Assembly: GCA_964574635.1 (NCBI GenBank) | Contig: CAZNOG010000031.1 | Coordinates: 1-10,474 of the forward strand | Length of the DNA: 10,474 nt | Reading direction: 5' to 3' | From: CAZNOG01 sp964574635 | Lineage (GTDB): Bacteria; Bacteroidota; Bacteroidia; Flavobacteriales_D; Cryomorphaceae | Part shown: one piece after another, positions 1-6,408 of the stretch | How the letters are laid out: every line of letters begins with the position of its first letter | Numbering within the stretch: position 1 is the stretch's first letter | The notes under the pieces: generated by a model | What the model was told of the DNA's origin: nothing | What the model saw: only the letters and a program-made list of their open reading frames with translations | Database searches by the model: none | Translations under genes and position numbers: made by a program

Positions 1-63
1 GTAAAAAGTGCAAGCTGGTCGCGGGATTGTCCTTTTTGATATTCCATGCTTCAAGCTCGGCAT

Positions 64-264
64 TTAACGCGGGCCGCCGACGAGAAGCGAGAGAGGTTTT
101 CCACAAAAGGAGTGTGGGTTTTGAGACAGTCTGACGGTCAGTCCAACCGCAATCAGATTATCCATTCGATTGCAATACGACCACTCGGCGTCCGGTTCGG
201 GCCAGGTTTGGGATTTACCGATCAAAAAAGTGCCGATAAACACAATGGACAACACTATTTTCAT
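64..264 (-). pseudogene. N-terminal remnant of a secreted protein gene
   Basis: The frame starts at ATG 264 and reads MKIVLSIVFIGTFLIGKSQ, a good signal peptide, followed by TWPEPDAEWSYCN. That style of start is common among exported Bacteroidota proteins. After about residue 32 the translation (RMDNLIAVGLTV...) stops looking like such a protein, and a stop comes after 66 codons, far short of usual T9SS cargo. A perfect promoter box lies upstream, so the 5' end of a real gene seems to survive while the body was lost or replaced. In the -1 frame, sequence near the window edge reads ALNAELEAWNIKKDNPATS and runs off the edge; it looks coding-like, but I cannot assign it. The alternative is an intact small secreted peptide of 66 aa. 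That the gene is broken is inferred from composition; no homologue was compared. Confidence 0.4.
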
Positions 265-300
265 TTTACAATCAATTTTTAAATCATCACGATGCCATTT

Positions 301-329
301 TTGAATGATCGTTCAAGTTTTCAAATGTA
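301..329 (-). promoter_or_regulatory. Putative promoter -7 box and palindromic operator for the 264-64 frame
   Basis: On the minus strand 329-322 reads TACATTTG, a perfect match to the Bacteroidota -7 consensus TAnnTTTG. A TTTG lies upstream at 356-353, but the spacer of 23 nt is a little long. Immediately downstream, 316-301 is a near-perfect 16-bp palindrome, TTGAACGATCATTCAA, which would lie at the transcription start like an operator. About 50 nt of leader would remain before ATG 264. It is called from motifs only. Confidence 0.35.
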
Positions 330-390
330 AATAATTCCATTGAATTGTGAATCAAATACATCAAGCTTTCTTCCCGGGTTCGCACGAAAC

Positions 391-420
391 AAAAAAAAAG
401 CCCGGCGCGGTGCGCCGGGC
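391..420 (-). terminator. Rho-independent terminator of ssrA
   Basis: On the minus strand a perfect 9-bp GC-rich stem (GCCCGGCGC at 420-412 pairing with GCGCCGGGC at 408-400, loop of 3) is followed directly by nine T residues (399-391). It lies 7 nt after the CCA end of tmRNA and is a textbook intrinsic terminator. Confidence 0.93.
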
Positions 421-426
421 TTGAGT

Positions 427-829
427 TGGTGGAGCCGGAGGGAGTCGAACCCTCGTGCAAACATGGGATCATCGGGCTTTCTACGTGTGTAGTCCGAGTT
501 TGATTTTCGACGCGGGGCCGGCATCGGACGACCTACCCTGCGCTTATCTCCGATTCGCTTTCGGACATGCGTCGGAGCGCCGCATGACCTAGTCTTGAAA
601 ATCGATACCCCGATTGCAGAACACACAAGACGGATGTTCTGCGGGGTACTCGTTCCCGGTTACTGTTCTTCACTCGGGAATTAAGCCCTTAGTCTTGGAC
701 TATCAGGCTGCGAGAGCGTAGTTGTTTTCGCCGTTTATAGGCTTGGAAATTGAGATTTACGAGCTGCACTTCCAACGCTCGACACGCTTACCGAACAACC
801 GCTTCATGCTGTCGAAACCAGTCGGCCCC
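427..829 (-). ncRNA. ssrA: Transfer-messenger RNA (tmRNA)
   Basis: tmRNA rescues ribosomes stalled on broken mRNA and adds a degradation tag. The 5' end GGGGCCG (829-823) pairs over all 7 positions, with one G-U, with CGGCTCC (437-431), followed by discriminator A and an encoded CCA (429-427). The T arm is GAGGG-TTCGACT-CCCTC (454-438). The tag frame reads GGC GAA AAC AAC TAC GCT CTC GCA GCC then TGA (732-703), giving GENNYALAA, with a second stop (TAG) right after TGA. The 5' start GGGGCCGACTGGTTTCGACA matches the conserved tmRNA 5' region with its tRNA-like D-loop segment. The RNA is one-piece and about 403 nt, the normal size. The regions between the tag and the 3' end contain GC-rich blocks expected to form the pseudoknots; I did not fold them. 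Confidence 0.97.
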
Positions 830-941
830 AAAGCAATTTACGATCGTGGCAGCACTACATTCCGCCGTATCAATGAACGCGATTCCCCTACTGCAAAAAC
901 CGTGTCAAACTGCATCAACGCCTCTGCACGGGGATAACGCA

Positions 942-972
942 CAAATATACGTGACAATCCGTCAGTACGCAA
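942..972 (-). promoter_or_regulatory. Promoter for ssrA
   Basis: On the minus strand TATATTTG (949-942) is a perfect TAnnTTTG -7 box. A TTG -33 element (972-970) precedes it with a 20-nt spacer, as in Bacteroidota primary-sigma promoters. Transcription would start near 936, leaving a leader of about 107 nt that RNase P would remove to give the mature 5' end at 829. A weaker box (TAAATTGC, 840-833) sits directly at the mature 5' end but has no -33 element. Confidence 0.65.
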
Positions 973-1036
973 GAGGCGGAGGTCGTTTCCGGCGAACTTT
1001 TCGGCGGTGGGATTTCCCGAAGGGTGGAGTGAGAGC

Positions 1037-1117
1037 AGGCCGGTGGGACGCGGGACGAATTGAACGAGGAAAAGAAAAAATTATTTACCTCGAAAGGCCT
1101 GTTTGACGCGGGATGAA
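1037..1117. repeat. Imperfect 23-bp direct repeat, two copies
   Basis: AGGCC-ggtgg-GACGCGGGACGAA (1037-1059) recurs as AGGCC-tgttt-GACGCGGGATGAA (1095-1117), with 19 of 23 bases identical and starts 58 bp apart. It lies in the non-coding gap between the divergent ssrA and the 1074-aa gene. No third copy is visible. Function is unknown: it may be a paired protein-binding site or a small local duplication. Confidence 0.5.
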
Positions 1118-1221
1118 AGCACATTATCCTCAAAGAAACCGACGGGAGGACGAGAAAATAAAGAGAAAAATCCGGGAGATAAAAAGGACTCCTAAAAATT
1201 AATTTGTACATTGTCGGCCTG

Positions 1222-1266
1222 TTCCAATTCTCAGTTGGAAATCAGTGGATTGTGATCCATTCACAA
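1222..1266. promoter_or_regulatory. Two perfect inverted repeats upstream of the 1074-aa gene
   Basis: TTCCAA (1222-1227) and TTGGAA (1235-1240) form a 6-bp inverted repeat with a 7-nt spacer. TTGTGA (1250-1255) and TCACAA (1261-1266) form another with a 5-nt spacer. The second resembles a CRP/FNR-type half-site pair (TGTGA...TCACA), but the spacer is 5 rather than 6. Both lie 44-88 nt before ATG 1310 and could be operators or hairpins in the mRNA leader. The nearest promoter-like box upstream is TTAATTTG (1199-1206), one mismatch from consensus and without a -33 element. Confidence 0.35.
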
Positions 1267-1309
1267 CCCCCCTCGCTCACTCAAAACGCTTCAAAAACCA
1301 ACCAAAACC

Positions 1310-4300
1310 ATGAAATTTTCCCTTCTCTCATTGGCCCTTTCATTCCTGATTCACGCCTCCGTTTTCGCTCAAGTGGTTAATCCGTTTGAAACCAATCGGA
1401 ATGAATTCAACCAAAAAGATTTTATATCCGTAATCGACGTGCCCAACGAGGCCCTGAAACAGCGGATTTACGGATACGACTGGGTTCAGGCCCTGAACAT
1501 AAACAGCTTTGCGAATATTGTTCCCCTTTCCGATCTGGATGTCGCGGGGGACAACGCCGGGGGGTATGTCGTGATTGAAACCGCGAACTTCAACGGCGAC
1601 GGAAAAGATGACATCTTCTACCTGGTGGAAGACAACAACGCTTGGACCTACGGCGCGACGTATCAAATGGAGCAATTGAATGAATCGGACTCGCTGTTTC
1701 ATTTCATCAATCCCCACATGCCCGACATGGTTGCGGGCGCACCCACGGGGAGCTCCGGGCATTCTTGGCCCTGTGTGGCTTCGGGTGACTTCAACGGGGA
1801 TGGAATCGAGGAGATCGCCGTGGTTTGGGCGGCGAATGACGAGATACACATTCAAATCGTTGCCGTTTCGGAAGGGGGGGATGGATTGGTCGCAACCCCT
1901 CTACCCTCTTATACCGACAATGAAGTCTCGCTGAGAATTAACGGGAATCACGCCATATCCATGACGGTGGCCGACCTCAACGACGACGGCAACGACGAAA
2001 TAATCGTCAGCGCGGCGGAATCTTCGAGCATTTCAGGCGTGCAATACAATGCCTTTCTAAAGGTGTATGACGTGGGTGAAGGCGACGATTTCACGCTTAC
2101 CCCCAAAGGGCGGGTGGCGTATGACCAAAGTCACTTCGCGGAGGACGACGATATTTCCGATGGTCAATTGAGCGCGGGAAGAACGGCGATACACGGAGTT
2201 CGTTCTTATACGACCACCGACAATGAAGGGGCGGAGAGCATCTTCGCGGCCGTGGTTTTGGACCGAGCCAACGAGTTCGACGATTTCGATTATTTGTACG
2301 CGTACCACATTACTTCATCGGAGGATTTGAACACACTGACGGTACATCCGGGGCCGATCCTCGCCAACAACGAGGGGTCGAGGTACGATTACGCGTTGCC
2401 GTGCGAGGCGCACAGGGGCGACATCAACGGCGATGCACAAGACGACATCGTACTTCTGACTTCGGCTTACGTGATTTTCAGTTTTGACGACGGGGAATTG
2501 TACGTTGCGAGCAACAGTGGTGTGGGGCCGGTGATGGACCTCGATCCCATGGTGGAATCGAATGACTTGTTTGATGTGGGGGACGTAAACCGGGACGGAC
2601 TGGACGACATCATTTCACAAACGAAAACGTTTTCCGAAAGTCCTTTCGGGCACCGCTACTGGCTGCAGGTATACGCCTCCGACGCGGATTTCAACCTTCA
2701 GGATGCCGGCTCGACCGATTTCATCATCGAATCGGGAAACACGTATGCCAATTATGGTTTTGGCGTAGGCAATCTGGATGGAAATGATTTGCGGCTGGGC
2801 GAACCCGTGACACTCACCTGCGATTATCACAAACCCATCATTATTTTGGAAGCGATTCCGAACCACTTCGACATACTCAACGAGGTGACCTACGACATCA
2901 ACAATTGCTATGACTTCGACAATCCGGGCAATTGCGCCAATTTGGTGTCGTTCCAAAACGACAACCAGTCGCTGGAATCACAATCCGTACAAGTAAGCAG
3001 TGATTGGTCGGTAAGTTCAGAAATAAGCGCGGGATTCGACTATGCGGGATTTGGTATGAGCGGCGCATTGGGATACAAGTACGGAGAGCAGTTCAGCAAT
3101 ACGAGCACCTCCTCGGAATCGGTGACCATCACCACCACGTCAAACGCGATTCGGGATGATTTCCTGAGGGTGCGTCGGTTTCCCTTCGTCATGCAGGAAT
3201 ATCCCGTTTTGGGACCGGTCGGCGACACCTTGACCTACATCGTGGCGGCTTTTCCAAATCCATACGAGGAAATAGAGCCCGACAACGGCAACAGCAGAAC
3301 TTTCTACAATTACATTCCAAACCACGAGATCGGAAACATCCTCTCCTACCCCAAACCGGACGATCCGGATTTGTATTACGACATGTCGGAAGATCCCGGT
3401 TCGTTGATTCACGTATTCGGCAATCAGACGATCAACACCGGCGTTACCGAGACGATCTCTCTGGGAAGTGAGGCATCCGAGGCACTCGAGCAGTCGGGAA
3501 CCACTTCACAAACGCTTTCTTCGAGTATAGGACCCAGCGGGTTTGGATTGGGAAGCACCTTATCGGGCGAATACACCGAATCGGAAACCAGAGTTTTCGG
3601 TCAAACGCTTAGTTCGGCGGATGTATACACCATCGCACCGGGTCAAGTCATCGGCGGAACGAACACCTGGGAATACGACATATACCCGGTATTGTACTGG
3701 ACGAGGGAAAAGGCGATAAAACTCGCTATCGGCGTGGATCTCAGCGAAGCCGGCGCAAATTGGCAGCTGCTTTACGGTCAAAGTCCCGACCCCGCACTGA
3801 ACTTGCCGTATCGGTACGAGTCTGAATACAATTCACAGTACCAACAAGACATTCTGGACAGAACGAAATCCGTTTATTTCGACAAGTTCAACCCCAATCC
3901 TGGCGATACGGTCCGCGCCTACGTGCGTGTATTTAATTACAGCCTGTTGGCGATGGACGCCCCGGTACAATTCTCCATGTACAATGGTCATCCGGACCAG
4001 GGCGGTACGATCATCGCGGATATCGACGGCAACACCTTGTTCGACACGGGAGAAAACCTGGAAGATCAAGGAAGGGCCACGGTGCCCGTTTCCTTTGTGG
4101 TGACGAACGAAATGATAGCCGGGGAGGTAAGCAAGATTTACGTTGAACTGGATCCGAACGATGAAGTGGCGGAAATACACGAATCGAACAATCTCGGATG
4201 GGCGAACTTGGGTCTCGCCTGCAATACCCCCGGCGGCACGGTTGGCATAGGCGACATTGAACTGGCCGAGGGCCAACTCATGTTTCGCGTATTTCCGAAT

Positions 4301-4534
4301 CCTTCCTCCCATACGGTGAGCATTGACTTCAGTTCGAGTGTGGAATACCTGGATAGGAACTTGCAGCTCGTGCTGCTCGACCTCACGGGAAAGGTGATCA
4401 TTCAAGAGCGATTCACGTCGGATGCCACCGGACTCTACACTTTTGACGTTTCGGACCTGCCCTCGGGGATGTACATCTACCGGTTGGTAAACGGTGTGGA
4501 GAACGTGTACAGCGGAAAGCTCGTGGTGCGATAG
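1310..4534 (+). CDS. Secreted FG-GAP/CARDB protein with T9SS type A sorting domain and pore-former-like central region
   Basis: This is a 1074-aa exported protein. Residues 1-21 are a signal peptide (MKFSLLSLALSFLIHASVFA-Q). Five FG-GAP/VCBS-type calcium-loop motifs follow: NFNGDGKDD at 93, DFNGDGIEE at 160, DLNDDGNDE at 222, DINGDAQDD at 371 and DVNRDGLDD at 425, with a degenerate sixth near 488. These suggest an integrin-alpha-like beta-propeller. Residues about 553-617 and 706-779 are Ser/Thr/Gly-rich with alternating polarity around glycine-rich hydrophobic stretches, reminiscent of the beta-hairpins of aerolysin/ETX-MTX2-like proteins; that likeness is inference. Residues about 853-969 fit a CARDB adhesion-type domain (DTVRAYVRVFNYS..., EIHESNN). 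Residues 990-1074 are a T9SS type A tail (FRVFPNPSSHTVSID, LDLTGKVI, LPSGMYIYRL, KLVVR). The start is ATG after an A-rich leader without Shine-Dalgarno, normal for Bacteroidota. The product should be secreted through the outer membrane and either surface-anchored or released. Family assignment of the ends is firm; biological role is unknown. Confidence 0.95.
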   Translation: MKFSLLSLALSFLIHASVFAQVVNPFETNRNEFNQKDFISVIDVPNEALKQRIYGYDWVQALNINSFANIVPLSDLDVAGDNAGGYVVIETANFNGDGKDDIFYLVEDNNAWTYGATYQMEQLNESDSLFHFINPHMPDMVAGAPTGSSGHSWPCVASGDFNGDGIEEIAVVWAANDEIHIQIVAVSEGGDGLVATPLPSYTDNEVSLRINGNHAISMTVADLNDDGNDEIIVSAAESSSISGVQYNAFLKVYDVGEGDDFTLTPKGRVAYDQSHFAEDDDISDGQLSAGRTAIHGVRSYTTTDNEGAESIFAAVVLDRANEFDDFDYLYAYHITSSEDLNTLTVHPGPILANNEGSRYDYALPCEAHRGDINGDAQDDIVLLTSAYVIFSFDDGELYVASNSGVGPVMDLDPMVESNDLFDVGDVNRDGLDDIISQTKTFSESPFGHRYWLQVYASDADFNLQDAGSTDFIIESGNTYANYGFGVGNLDGNDLRLGEPVTLTCDYHKPIIILEAIPNHFDILNEVTYDINNCYDFDNPGNCANLVSFQNDNQSLESQSVQVSSDWSVSSEISAGFDYAGFGMSGALGYKYGEQFSNTSTSSESVTITTTSNAIRDDFLRVRRFPFVMQEYPVLGPVGDTLTYIVAAFPNPYEEIEPDNGNSRTFYNYIPNHEIGNILSYPKPDDPDLYYDMSEDPGSLIHVFGNQTINTGVTETISLGSEASEALEQSGTTSQTLSSSIGPSGFGLGSTLSGEYTESETRVFGQTLSSADVYTIAPGQVIGGTNTWEYDIYPVLYWTREKAIKLAIGVDLSEAGANWQLLYGQSPDPALNLPYRYESEYNSQYQQDILDRTKSVYFDKFNPNPGDTVRAYVRVFNYSLLAMDAPVQFSMYNGHPDQGGTIIADIDGNTLFDTGENLEDQGRATVPVSFVVTNEMIAGEVSKIYVELDPNDEVAEIHESNNLGWANLGLACNTPGGTVGIGDIELAEGQLMFRVFPNPSSHTVSIDFSSSVEYLDRNLQLVLLDLTGKVIIQERFTSDATGLYTFDVSDLPSGMYIYRLVNGVENVYSGKLVVR

Positions 4535-4596
4535 AGGTTGGGCGATCGGCGCCAAAATTCATCTCGGGAAGTCCGTTGGGAATGCATGAGGGCGAA

Positions 4597-4711
4597 GGGC
4601 GGCATCCCGGCGTGTGGGGCGGCGAGATCGGCGTAGGTCCGGGGAAGCGACCGGCAGGAAGCTCTCCGCAAGCCTTACGCCGACCGCCGCCCCACGCGCC
4701 GGATACAGCCC
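4597..4711. repeat. Long imperfect inverted repeat in the spacer 4535-4923
   Basis: CCGGCGTGTGGGGCGGCG (4607-4624) is complementary to 4685-4702 over 18 positions with one G-T pair. After a small internal loop, TCGGCGTA (4628-4635) pairs with TACGCCGA (4676-4683). Outer partial pairing extends to about 4597 and 4711. The 40-nt loop has its own short complementarities (GGTC...GACC). The 389-nt spacer has no believable gene: frames on both strands are low-complexity Arg/Pro/Gly-rich translations. There is no T tract, so it is not an ordinary terminator. Strongly GC-rich foldback DNA in an intergenic position suggests a dispersed palindromic element (REP/MITE-like) or a structured RNA; one copy cannot decide this. 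Confidence 0.7.
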
Positions 4712-4882
4712 GCAGACCGACCCCGTGGCACGCGAGCGGGACGGAATAAAAGAAGTACGGCGGAAAACAAATGCCCGACGCCGGTCTAGACGTGATACCG
4801 GGGGCATGCCCAAAACCGAAAACCGGCAAACCCGCAAAACGACACGGGGCGCTTGGCAGGGGGAAGGCTGCCATAAAAAGGC

Positions 4883-4890
4883 TAATTTTG
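4883..4890 (+). promoter_or_regulatory. Putative -7 promoter box for the oxidoreductase gene
   Basis: TAATTTTG is a perfect TAnnTTTG match, 33 nt before ATG 4924, giving a predicted leader of about 28 nt. No TTTG/TTG lies at the usual 19-21 nt spacing; the nearest TTG (4853-4855) is 27 nt away. A small hairpin GGCAG...CTGCC (4855-4872) lies just upstream. Confidence 0.45.
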
Positions 4891-4923
4891 CCACCGTAAA
4901 TCTTGACGTAAAATACGGTTGAC

Positions 4924-6135
4924 ATGATAAAACTCGGAATCGTACGCGAGGGGAAAACCCCGCCGGATAAACGCGTACCGCTTACGCCGCGCCACTGCCG
5001 GCAACTGCTGGACACTTACGATAACTTGGAAATATACGTGCAGCCCTCGCCCATTCGCGACATTCCGGACAGCGCGTACACGGATGCGGGCATTCCTCTG
5101 CGGGAGGACTTGTCGAATTGCGATATTCTCATGGGGGTAAAGGAGGTGCCCATAGAGATGCTGATTCCGAACAAAACCTACCTGTTTTTTTCGCATACGT
5201 TTAAGGAACAACCGTATAACCGGAACTTGCTGCGCGCCATCCTCGACAAGAAAATCCGCCTGATCGATTATGAAGTGCTCACCGACGACCATGGGAAGCG
5301 CCTTATCGGCTTTGGCAGATACGCGGGGATCGTGGGTGCGTACAACGGATTGCTGGCCGTGGGCAAAAAACTGGGCCGGTACGGGCTGAAACCGGCTCAC
5401 GAATCGACGGGGCGGGACGAGGTGAGGGAAGAGGTGAAAAAGGTGGACTTGCCCGACGGGTTCAAAATCGCCTTGACCGGCAGCGGCAGAGTGGCGAACG
5501 GGGCCATGGAAATGCTGGCCGATGCGGGCATCGAGCGCGTATCGCCGGAAGATTACCTGACGAAGACTTACGACAAGGCGGTGTACACGAAGCTGGGCTC
5601 TGCCGATTACCACCGGAAAAAGGACGGTTCCTCCTTCGACAAATCGGAGTTTTACGCGCATCCCGAACGGTTTGAGTCGGACTTTATGAAATACGCGGAA
5701 GTGACGGATTTGTATATCGCCGGGCACTACTGGGACGCCGACGCGCCTTTTGTTTTCACCCGCGAGGACGCCAAGAATCCGAAATTCAACATACGGGTGG
5801 TGGCCGACATCAGCTGCGACATCGACGGGCCGGTGGCGAGCACTTTGCGGGCATCCACCATCGCCGATCCGCTTTACGGCTACGACCCCATGGCCGAGGA
5901 GGAAACCGACTTTATGGACGACGAGGCCATAGGCGTGATGGCGGTTGACAACCTGCCTTGCGAATTGAGCAAAGACGCATCGGAAGATTTCGGGGATGAA
6001 CTTCTGAAAAACATCCTCCCCGAGCTGCTGGGCAATCCCGATTCGGCCATGATCCGACGGGCCACGCAGACAACTTTGGACGGGGAACTGGGGCCGGACT
6101 TCAAATACTTGCGGGATTACGTGGACGGGAAGTAA
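4924..6135 (+). CDS. Lys1-like NAD(P)-dependent oxidoreductase (saccharopine dehydrogenase/alanine dehydrogenase superfamily)
   Basis: This 403-aa cytosolic protein resembles the single-domain, lysine-forming saccharopine dehydrogenases (yeast LYS1 type) and the alanine dehydrogenase/PNT fold. The N-terminus MIKLGIVREGKTPPDKRVPL is the family's opening strand and substrate loop. MGVKEVP places a lysine at 73, and FFSHTFKEQPYN places a histidine at 91; these fit the conserved Lys/His acid-base pair of LYS1. LTGSGRVANGA (184-194) is the Rossmann dinucleotide-binding loop. VVADISCDIDGPVASTLRAS and STIADPLYGYDP are conserved C-terminal blocks. Length is normal. The likely reaction is NAD(P)-linked oxidative cleavage of saccharopine or a related amino-acid step, but Bacteroidota members of this family are poorly tested and the true substrate may differ. 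No lysine-pathway gene is beside it. The start is ATG after a predicted short leader without Shine-Dalgarno; no alternative upstream start is plausible. Confidence 0.92.
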   Translation: MIKLGIVREGKTPPDKRVPLTPRHCRQLLDTYDNLEIYVQPSPIRDIPDSAYTDAGIPLREDLSNCDILMGVKEVPIEMLIPNKTYLFFSHTFKEQPYNRNLLRAILDKKIRLIDYEVLTDDHGKRLIGFGRYAGIVGAYNGLLAVGKKLGRYGLKPAHESTGRDEVREEVKKVDLPDGFKIALTGSGRVANGAMEMLADAGIERVSPEDYLTKTYDKAVYTKLGSADYHRKKDGSSFDKSEFYAHPERFESDFMKYAEVTDLYIAGHYWDADAPFVFTREDAKNPKFNIRVVADISCDIDGPVASTLRASTIADPLYGYDPMAEEETDFMDDEAIGVMAVDNLPCELSKDASEDFGDELLKNILPELLGNPDSAMIRRATQTTLDGELGPDFKYLRDYVDGK

Positions 6136-6145
6136 AGAAGGTCGG

Positions 6146-6289
6146 CGCTCCCGACGGCATGGGTGAGTGTGCGCCTCGGGCTTCGAGGCCGGGTGCACGG
6201 AAAGGTGTTTTTTGGTTTTGTGGGTGTGGCTGATGGGTGGACGGAGTGCGCCATTCCGATATCCGACTTCCCATGGCACATCGGGAGCG
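6146..6289. repeat. Imperfect inverted repeat with internal hairpin in the spacer 6136-6408
   Basis: CGCTCCCGACGGCATGGG (6146-6163) is complementary, with one gap region, to CCCATGGCACATCGGGAGCG (6270-6289): 9 perfect bp, a mismatch patch, then 6 bp. Inside the arms a perfect 6-bp hairpin GCCTCG-ggctt-CGAGGC (about 6172-6188) and a direct repeat GTGCGCC occur. The 273-nt spacer holds no convincing gene. A GTG-initiated in-frame extension of the transporter from 6163 would give an Arg/Gly/Trp-rich stretch unlike any MFS N-terminus. The element is GC-rich like the one at 4597-4711, but I see no shared sequence beyond short words. Confidence 0.5.
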
Positions 6290-6364
6290 ATTTTCGGCGA
6301 ACTTTTGTCCGGCCTTGGACCCATTGGGGCGGAGATGCCGGGCAGGTGCGTCGGTTGTGGCCGG

Positions 6365-6403
6365 GGCGAATCAAGTCGATTCGCCGGTTTTATTCCTATT
6401 TTT
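6365..6403 (+). terminator. Terminator-like hairpin immediately before the transporter gene
   Basis: GGCGAATC (6365-6372) and GATTCGCC (6378-6385) form a perfect 8-bp stem with a 5-nt loop, followed by GG and the T-rich run TTTTATTCCTATTTTT (6388-6403). This has the form of an intrinsic terminator and could end the oxidoreductase transcript. It lies only 5 nt before ATG 6409, so it could also act as a leader attenuator or mask the start. A -7-like TATTTTTC (6397-6404) lies in the T run but has no -33 partner and would give an almost leaderless mRNA. Confidence 0.6.
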
Positions 6404-6408
6404 CGCCA

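Noticed and set aside
287..937. Short frames overlapping the tmRNA on both strands
   Set aside because: They coincide with tmRNA structure elements, its terminator or its leader, and show no protein features.
3833..4555. A 240-codon minus-strand frame
   Set aside because: It is antisense to the CARDB and T9SS-tail region of the 1074-aa protein and His/Val/Arg-biased as expected for a shadow frame.
4614..4922. A 102-codon plus-strand frame in the spacer before the oxidoreductase
   Set aside because: It is Arg/Lys/Thr-rich without structure, runs through the foldback repeat and the promoter box, and has no believable start.
4413..5015. A 200-codon minus-strand frame over the spacer and both flanking gene ends
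   Set aside because: Its translation is Pro/Arg/Ser/Gly-rich low-complexity sequence made by the GC-rich inverted repeat, and it overlaps two solid genes.
6296..6307. The 12-mer CGGCGAACTTTT, also found near 990
   Set aside because: A shared 12-mer is expected by chance in about 10 kb, and the flanks do not align.
6163..6408. GTG-initiated N-terminal extension of the transporter
   Set aside because: It adds 82 Arg/Gly/Trp-rich residues before the conserved NGWAMYDWANS start region and passes through two hairpins; UMF1 proteins begin close to that motif.
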